Below, one piece after another: positions 51,095 to 55,549 of a DNA stretch of 55,549 nt. Source of the DNA: Lachnospiraceae bacterium. Its GTDB lineage: Bacteria > Bacillota > Clostridia > Lachnospirales > Lachnospiraceae. Where the stretch lies: contig JAJQHZ010000008.1 of the NCBI GenBank assembly GCA_021199475.1, positions 1 to 55,549 on the forward strand, read 5' to 3'. The translations under genes and the position numbers were made by a program. Each line of letters opens with the position of its first letter. Positions within the stretch are counted from its first letter, which is position 1. Below the pieces are notes generated by a model that saw nothing but the letters and a program-made list of their open reading frames with translations, was not told the origin of the DNA and made no database searches.

Positions 51095-51871
51095 ATGTTG
51101 AGAATTACATGGATAGGGCATTCGTGTTTCAAATTGGAGAAGGATGGCTATACGATTATAACTGACCCGTATGCAGATGGAAGTGTGCCTGGATACACTC
51201 CGGTACACGAGAAAGCAGACATGGTTCTTTGCAGTCATGAATATGCAGACCACAACTTTCGTGATGGAGTTGAGTTGATCGAAAGGTCGGGGCTTCCGTT
51301 TCATGTGGAAGTAATTGAAACTTATCATGATGAAGTGTGTGGGAAAAAGCGTGGCCCGAATAAGATTTTCATTATTGATGATGGAGAAAACCGCGTTGCT
51401 CATTTTGGAGATTTAGGGTGTGAGCTTACGCCGGAGCAGATGGAAAAACTGCAGAATCTGGATGTGGCTATGGTTCCTGTCGGAGGTTATTTTACGATAG
51501 ACGCGAGACAGGCGGCAGATCTTGTCTGCTCATTGAAACCCGAAATTGTGATACCGATGCATTACAGGAGTGATAAGTACAGTTTTGGATATGATGTGAT
51601 TGGAACAGTTGACGAGTTTACTGAGATTATGGAGAGCCGCGCCGTGCAAAATCGCGCTAATGGCGCGGTGCTGAGCGCCAGTGGCGCTCGTTTAGCACCG
51701 ACCGGAGCGGGTAGCGTAGAGGCGCGGCCTGCGTCCATGATTCGCAAAGCGAATCACGGACATATTATGGATAACGTTAAAACATTATCCGGAAGTGAGA
51801 TCGAAATCGCATCAATGAATGCTTCAGGACCACAGGTAACCGTACTACAGCCCAGAAATATGGCAATATGA
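51095..51871 (+). CDS. UPF0173 metal-dependent hydrolase (MBL fold) with in-frame palindromic insert
   Basis: 258 residues. Metallo-beta-lactamase fold: opening LRITWIGHSCFKLEKDGYTI, metal motif CSHEYADHNF, then GDLGCELTPEQM, and metal histidine in IPMHYRSDKYS. The C-terminal part should read EFTEIMDNVKTLSGSEIEIA. Here a 46-codon insert lies between EIM and DNV without any stop (51634-51763). The catalytic core is upstream of it, so the protein may still fold with an extra surface loop. Substrate is unknown. AGGAGGAATT precedes the start. Confidence 0.88.
   Translation: MLRITWIGHSCFKLEKDGYTIITDPYADGSVPGYTPVHEKADMVLCSHEYADHNFRDGVELIERSGLPFHVEVIETYHDEVCGKKRGPNKIFIIDDGENRVAHFGDLGCELTPEQMEKLQNLDVAMVPVGGYFTIDARQAADLVCSLKPEIVIPMHYRSDKYSFGYDVIGTVDEFTEIMESRAVQNRANGAVLSASGARLAPTGAGSVEARPASMIRKANHGHIMDNVKTLSGSEIEIASMNASGPQVTVLQPRNMAI
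51626..51771 (+). mobile_element. Palindromic element in the MBL-fold gene (element 9), in frame with 8-bp duplication
   Basis: The 130-bp insert (51634-51763) is flanked by perfect 8-bp repeats ATTATGGA (51626-51633 and 51764-51771). Outer arms GCCGCGCC (51636-51643)/GGCGCGGC (51721-51728) enclose CGCGC/GCGCG and GAGCGCC-AGT-GGCGCTC stems. The linker CTGCGTCC then leads to TGATTCGC-AAA-GCGAATCA (51738-51756). Total insertion is 138 bases, a multiple of three. Confidence 0.85.
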
Positions 51872-51898
51872 AGCAGAACTTAAGCAGGAGGTTCGGGA

Positions 51899-52177
51899 AT
51901 GGAAATTGCGGAGATGCTGGATGAAATCAAGAAAAAAGCGCAGGAAGATGCCGATCTGAAGGAAGAACTGCTTCGCACAAGAAAGCAAAAAAATCCACTT
52001 TCCGCTTTCTGTGCGAAGTGCCGCGAACTGGGGTATCCTGTGTACGAAATGGATGTGATTGCTGCAGGAGAGGAATCCTATGCGGCAATGAGACGTAGTA
52101 CAAATGGTGGAGGAGAGAATTCTCCTATGCTGGAAGCAGAAGATGATTATTACGAGCTGTTTTTTGCTGGGCTGTAA
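51899..52177 (+). CDS. Small conserved protein with Nif11-like helical start, unknown function
   Basis: 92 residues: a helical acidic N-terminal half (IAEMLDEIKKKAQEDADLKE) then FCAKCRELGYPVYEMDVIAA and a conserved tail with RRSTNGGGENSPMLEAEDDY. The pattern of an N-terminal helical domain and a Gly-Gly-Gly tail recalls Nif11-type leader peptides, but no core peptide or modifying enzyme is nearby. AGGAGG is 9 bases upstream. A decayed copy of its 3' end is at 55150-55265. Confidence 0.55.
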   Translation: MEIAEMLDEIKKKAQEDADLKEELLRTRKQKNPLSAFCAKCRELGYPVYEMDVIAAGEESYAAMRRSTNGGGENSPMLEAEDDYYELFFAGL

Positions 52178-52216
52178 GAATGTGAGGACGGTGAAAACTG
52201 GCTTTAAGGATTTTAG

Positions 52217-53203
52217 ATGAAGATGGATATTGAAGAAGCAAAACGAATTCTGGGAATTACGGATGAAGATGATGGCAGAACGGCTAAGATAAAATTTCGG
52301 AGATTGATTGGGCGATATCATCCGGATGCAGCGGGAACGGATTCTAAAGAACACCAGGAATTTGCGCAGAGGATTAATGCTGCTTATTCTTTGCTCAAAA
52401 GTGAAGAATTTTTCCTGACGAAAGCCGTAGCAGAAGTCGTTTGGAGAGAGTGTGTAAATGAGTCTGTATTCACAGCGAGAAATATTTACGCCCCATACCA
52501 CATGGATATTGATTCAGAAGGGCTATATCAAAAGGTAACCAATGGAAAATACATGTGGGACCCGAATGAAGAAGAATTTCCATTGTTTCTGAGGAGTATT
52601 TATCATGCTGCGCGAGATTTACTGGATGCAGTCGAAGCAGAATGCAATGTTACCGGAAATACAGAAGCACTTCGCATCTCCTCTCAGGAACGCCTGTTTC
52701 ACTGCCTGGCGATGCAGTTTGTGGAACCGGCAGATTGCCTGCCAAAAATAGCCGAGCCGGACAAGGTTGATAAAGAGAATCGGAAAATTTATCGTTTTCG
52801 TGCCTATGTCGGAGAAAAGCAGAATCTGGAAATCATGAGAAGAATAGCTTCCCTGCGTGTCGCTGAAAGTGTCTATCCGGCTGCCCTCCGAAATGGACGA
52901 TTGATTATTGCTGATAAAAGCGGAGGCAGTCTCGGACATCTTTCTTTCGCAGAGGATGAACTGTATTATTGCCTGTTTCCATATATGAGCGCGCATATGG
53001 CTCAAGTCAGGCTGACAGTAAAGAACGTTCGGAGGAATAAAGGAAATTATCTGCGTCATGCAAAAGCAGAGATAGAGTTTTTGATACGTTTGAATCAAGA
53101 TGCGGAAAACTATCGGAATCCGGATATGAACAAACGAATAGAGAAAATCTTATCTGATTATCGGAATCAGCTCAGGGGAGCCGTATATGCAGGAAGATTG
53201 TAA
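52217..53203 (+). CDS. J-domain (DnaJ-like) protein with unknown C-terminal part
   Basis: 328 residues. Residues 3-60 are a J domain with the HPD triad in LIGRYHPDAAG, preceded by EEAKRILGITDEDDG. The remaining 265 residues contain no zinc finger or DnaJ C-terminal repeats; they are mixed alpha/beta and unlike known families I recognise. It should stimulate DnaK for a special client. The start at 52217 sits at the end of a TTTTAG stretch; RBS is weak. Confidence 0.75.
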   Translation: MKMDIEEAKRILGITDEDDGRTAKIKFRRLIGRYHPDAAGTDSKEHQEFAQRINAAYSLLKSEEFFLTKAVAEVVWRECVNESVFTARNIYAPYHMDIDSEGLYQKVTNGKYMWDPNEEEFPLFLRSIYHAARDLLDAVEAECNVTGNTEALRISSQERLFHCLAMQFVEPADCLPKIAEPDKVDKENRKIYRFRAYVGEKQNLEIMRRIASLRVAESVYPAALRNGRLIIADKSGGSLGHLSFAEDELYYCLFPYMSAHMAQVRLTVKNVRRNKGNYLRHAKAEIEFLIRLNQDAENYRNPDMNKRIEKILSDYRNQLRGAVYAGRL

Positions 53204-53268
53204 GTCTGCGGAAAAGACTAGTGCGGCAAAAAAATATAAATCAGTGCTTATATGGAGAGAAATGATGG

Positions 53269-53733
53269 ATGAATATTTTAGTTGATGCTGATGCCTGCCC
53301 AGTGATTTCCACTGTGGAGCGAGTTGCAAAAAAATATGATATTCCTGTTACTCTGTTATGTGATACGAATCATGTGTTGGAATCTGATTACAGTGAGATT
53401 CAGATCATCGGAGCCGGAGCTGATGCAGTGGATTTTGCGCTCGTCAATCAGTGCAAACGCGGCGATATTGTAGTAACTCAGGATTATGGTGTGGCAGCAA
53501 TGGCTCTTGGGAAGGGTGCGCATGCAATTCATCAGAGTGGACGTTGGTACACAGATGCAAACATAGACCAGATGCTGATGGAGCGCCACCTGAACAAGAA
53601 AGCCCGGAGGAGCAAAAGCAAAAATCATTTAAAAGGTCCAGCGAAGCGTACTCAGGAGGATGATCTGAGATTTGCAGAATCATTTGAGCAAATGATAAAA
53701 AAATGCATATTGAGTTGTTCAAAGACGGAATAG
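53269..53733 (+). CDS. YaiI/YqxD family (UPF0178) protein
   Basis: 154 residues with the full family pattern: MNILVDADACPV at the N-terminus, then LLCDTNHVLESDYSEIQIIG, GDIVVTQDYGVAAMALGKGA and the closing RFAESFEQMI. The acidic residues resemble NYN/PIN-type nucleases, so a nuclease role is suspected for the family, but no activity is established. GGAGAG lies upstream. Confidence 0.9.
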   Translation: MNILVDADACPVISTVERVAKKYDIPVTLLCDTNHVLESDYSEIQIIGAGADAVDFALVNQCKRGDIVVTQDYGVAAMALGKGAHAIHQSGRWYTDANIDQMLMERHLNKKARRSKSKNHLKGPAKRTQEDDLRFAESFEQMIKKCILSCSKTE

Positions 53734-53763
53734 TTTCTATGAATTATGAAAGAAGGCAACCAC

Positions 53764-54204
53764 ATGGAAGAAGGATTAAATCGATTTCTGTCTGCACAGG
53801 AGAAATCGTACAAGCGAGCCCTACAGGAAATCCGTTCAGGAAAGAAAATGAGTCATTGGATGTGGTACATTTTTCCGCAGATACAGGGGCTAGGATCCAG
53901 CCCAACCGCGCAATATTACGCGATATCCGGGCTGGATGAGGCAAAGGAATACATCAGCCCTCCCGTTCTGGGAGAACATCTGAGAGAAATATCTTCAGCC
54001 TTGTTGGAACTGGAGTCATCGGATGCAGAAGATGTGATAGGTTGGCCGGACAATCTTAAATTGCGCTCGTCTATGACTTTGTTTTCTATAGCAGACCCAG
54101 GCTGTGAGGTTTTCCAAAAGGTGCTGGATAAGTATTTTGACGGAGAGAAAGACCCGAAGACAATTGCTATCCTGGAGCGGCAAAATCCATCATTCAGGGA
54201 ATGA
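53764..54204 (+). CDS. DUF1810 family protein
   Basis: About 146 residues with DUF1810 features: FLSAQEKSYKRALQEIRSGK, then KMSHWMWYIFPQIQGLGSSP and the DVIGWPDNLKLRSSMTLFS motif, ending ILERQN. Function unknown; the family is helical and cytosolic. AGAAGG at 53751 places the start at 53764 rather than 53746. Confidence 0.9.
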   Translation: MEEGLNRFLSAQEKSYKRALQEIRSGKKMSHWMWYIFPQIQGLGSSPTAQYYAISGLDEAKEYISPPVLGEHLREISSALLELESSDAEDVIGWPDNLKLRSSMTLFSIADPGCEVFQKVLDKYFDGEKDPKTIAILERQNPSFRE

Positions 54205-54228
54205 AGGAGAGGAAAAAGAGCAAGTAAA

Positions 54229-55128
54229 ATGACAATGAAGTATGACCTTCGACCGGAATTTCAAAAATACAGCTGGATTTATTTGCCGACTCAGCCCTGG
54301 ATGCTAAAGGCGGCTAATGCATTAATGCCTGTAATACAGCATGGAAGGAAACTGGATGCCTGTTTGCAATCCAGAAAAATTAAAATCGGAGAATGCAGCG
54401 CAGACCTGATTTGGCCCATATCTGGCAGGAAAGATGCGCTGCTGATTTATTATCACGGCGGAGCATTTCTGATGAAAGCAGCTGCTTATCATAAGGATTT
54501 GGCGCAGACGTATGCCTTGAGGACAAATTGTACGGTGCTGTTCGTTGATTACCGTCTGGCTCCGGATCATAAATTTCCGGTTCCGGTGAAAGACTGCTTT
54601 CGGGCTTATTCATGGGCGCTGAAGAATTTATCATTTGAAAGAATGGCAATCGGCGGCGACAGTGCGGGAGCCGACCTGGCGATGTCGGTCATGCTTCTGG
54701 CAAAGAAAAACCGGATGAGGATGCCAGACGGTCAGATGCTGATTTATCCGGGTTGTGCGGGTGATCCGGCAACAGAGTCTATGCGCAGGTATACTGACAC
54801 GCCTTTGTGGAATTCAATATTGAATCGAAAAGCTCTGGCACTTTATGGGGTCGAAAAGGATTATCAGAATCCTCTGTTCAGGCCGATTTTGACTGGCTGC
54901 TTTTTTGGATTTCCAAAAGCGTATATAGAAACTGCAGAATTTGATTGTCTTCATGATGCGGGAGTTCAGATTGCTGAACGTTACCGTAAGGATAGGATAC
55001 CGGTTATCCGGAACGATACAAAACGAACCATGCATGGATATGACATTGCAGAGAAATCACCATATGTGCAGAAACAGGTGAATAAAAGAATTCGCTTTCT
55101 TAATGAGATTTTCAAAGAAGCTGATTAA
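54229..55128 (+). CDS. Alpha/beta hydrolase, hormone-sensitive-lipase-type esterase
   Basis: 299 residues. The HSL signature HGGAF (oxyanion hole, near residue 80) and nucleophile motif GGDSAGADLA near 142-151 are clear. The catalytic aspartate lies in ETAEFDCLHDAG and histidine in MHGYDI. These enzymes hydrolyse short-chain esters in the cytoplasm. GGAGAGG is about 16 bases upstream; a closer ATG at 54235 is possible. Confidence 0.9.
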   Translation: MTMKYDLRPEFQKYSWIYLPTQPWMLKAANALMPVIQHGRKLDACLQSRKIKIGECSADLIWPISGRKDALLIYYHGGAFLMKAAAYHKDLAQTYALRTNCTVLFVDYRLAPDHKFPVPVKDCFRAYSWALKNLSFERMAIGGDSAGADLAMSVMLLAKKNRMRMPDGQMLIYPGCAGDPATESMRRYTDTPLWNSILNRKALALYGVEKDYQNPLFRPILTGCFFGFPKAYIETAEFDCLHDAGVQIAERYRKDRIPVIRNDTKRTMHGYDIAEKSPYVQKQVNKRIRFLNEIFKEAD

Positions 55129-55149
55129 AATCGAGCAGATCATACAGCA

Positions 55150-55265
55150 TAGCGGAGATGAAAATTCTCCGATGCTGGAAGTGAAGTTGATTATTACAAG
55201 CTATTTTTTGCCAGGCTGTAAGAATAGGAAGACCGAAAAAATGGCTAAAAGAGCTTTTAATAGAT
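55150..55265 (+). pseudogene. Decayed copy of the tail of the 51899 gene and its downstream bases
   Basis: GATGAAAATTCTCCGATGCT, GGAAGT..., GGCTGTAAGAAT and the following untranslated bases match 52110-52205 with several changes and frame damage. It shows that the 51899 region was duplicated around the esterase gene. Confidence 0.6.
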
Positions 55266-55301
55266 AATAACCGGTTGTAGTGAAAAAGGAGGAAATTGAA
55301 A

Positions 55302-55370
55302 ATGGCTTTGATGGAAGCAAAAACAGACTGCGGACTTGTGCGTGGAGCGAGGGGCAACAACACTGGGCAT
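55302..55370 (+). pseudogene. N-terminal stub of a type B carboxylesterase
   Basis: ATG 55302 with AGGAGG upstream opens MALMEAKTDCGLVRGARGNN, the usual start of PnbA-like carboxylesterases (CGxVRG). The expected continuation into the FKGIPYA motif is absent; after residue 20 the sequence becomes unrelated and a stop follows. To the window end (55549) I see nothing else convincing; a minus-strand frame there is probably a shadow. Confidence 0.5.
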
Positions 55371-55549
55371 CTGCTGGAGGGATGCACATGGTATGTGCTG
55401 TGCGCCTTATTTTTATAATCGATAAACTCGCTTGTGTACGTGCGGTGAGCGCCATGTATGCGGAACGTCGGCACGATGCAGATATAGGTGCCGTTACCGT
55501 ACGGTTCTATGCTGAACGCCATGCACGCGGAATGTTGGTTTGATGCAGA

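Noticed and set aside
55112-55522. 136-codon minus-strand frame at the right edge
   Set aside because: It runs opposite a carboxylesterase stub and a decayed duplicate, has no ribosome binding site of note and no recognised domain.
1-55549. CRISPR arrays, rRNA or tRNA genes, and transposase genes
   Set aside because: No regularly spaced repeats, rRNA motifs or tRNA cloverleaf signatures were noticed on reading, and no transposase or integrase domain appears in any frame.

Overview
The window looks like a chromosomal accessory region of a Gram-positive gut Clostridium, most likely a Lachnospiraceae relative. The signs are mid-40s GC by eye, strong AGGAGG-type ribosome binding sites, TTGACA/TATAAT promoters with 17-base spacers, and families typical of that group (Rrf2-linked nitroreductases, MATE pumps, a UmuC-type polymerase next to a YolD-like protein, a C_GCAxxG_C_C protein). 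This taxonomic reading is inference from gene content, not from a marker gene.

Layout. Bases 1-13000 hold small redox, efflux and regulatory genes: an aldo/keto reductase, an FMN reductase, two MATE pumps, an AraC regulator, an Rrf2 regulator divergent from a nitroreductase, and a hydrolase. Several broken genes lie among them (sirtuin, LysR stub, AlkZ-like stub, a small gene carrying two inserts). Bases 13700-29630 are a complete type I BREX phage-defence operon. A small XRE regulator is followed by brxA, brxB, brxC, pglX, a two-gene ATPase plus nuclease-like cassette, pglZ, two small unknown genes and brxL. Bases 29670-31460 carry a macro-domain protein and a VWA protein. Bases 31500-41630 are a decayed segmental duplication with a nitroreductase, AlbA_2/ATPase-fold proteins, NUDIX, phosphatase and hydrolase genes, each copy having lost different parts. 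Bases 41630-55549 carry a frameshifted Y-family polymerase, a YolD-like gene, an HMA protein, ADP-ribosylglycohydrolase, flavodoxin, Hsp20 with a CIRCE-like site, a disrupted RecD2 helicase fused to DUF4186, a metallo-beta-lactamase-fold protein with an in-frame insert, a J-domain protein, and esterases.

Two things stand out. First, the BREX operon is interrupted between pglX and pglZ by an AT-rich AAA ATPase gene overlapping a small gene with a D...ExK nuclease signature; this looks like a second defence module carried inside BREX. Second, a family of short modular palindromes (outer hairpin, short linker, second hairpin; about 70-130 bp) recurs at least seven times. It lies between genes and inside genes, twice without breaking the reading frame and with flanking direct repeats. 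One copy lies between brxA and brxB. They resemble in behaviour the Rickettsia palindromic elements that insert into coding sequence, but I cannot assign them to a named family.

How the parts work together. BrxA, BrxB, BrxC, PglX and PglZ should form the BREX modification and exclusion machinery, with BrxL as the AAA+ restriction factor. The embedded ATPase/nuclease pair is probably a backup or companion defence. The many pseudogenes, duplications and palindromes around it show a fast-changing accessory island.
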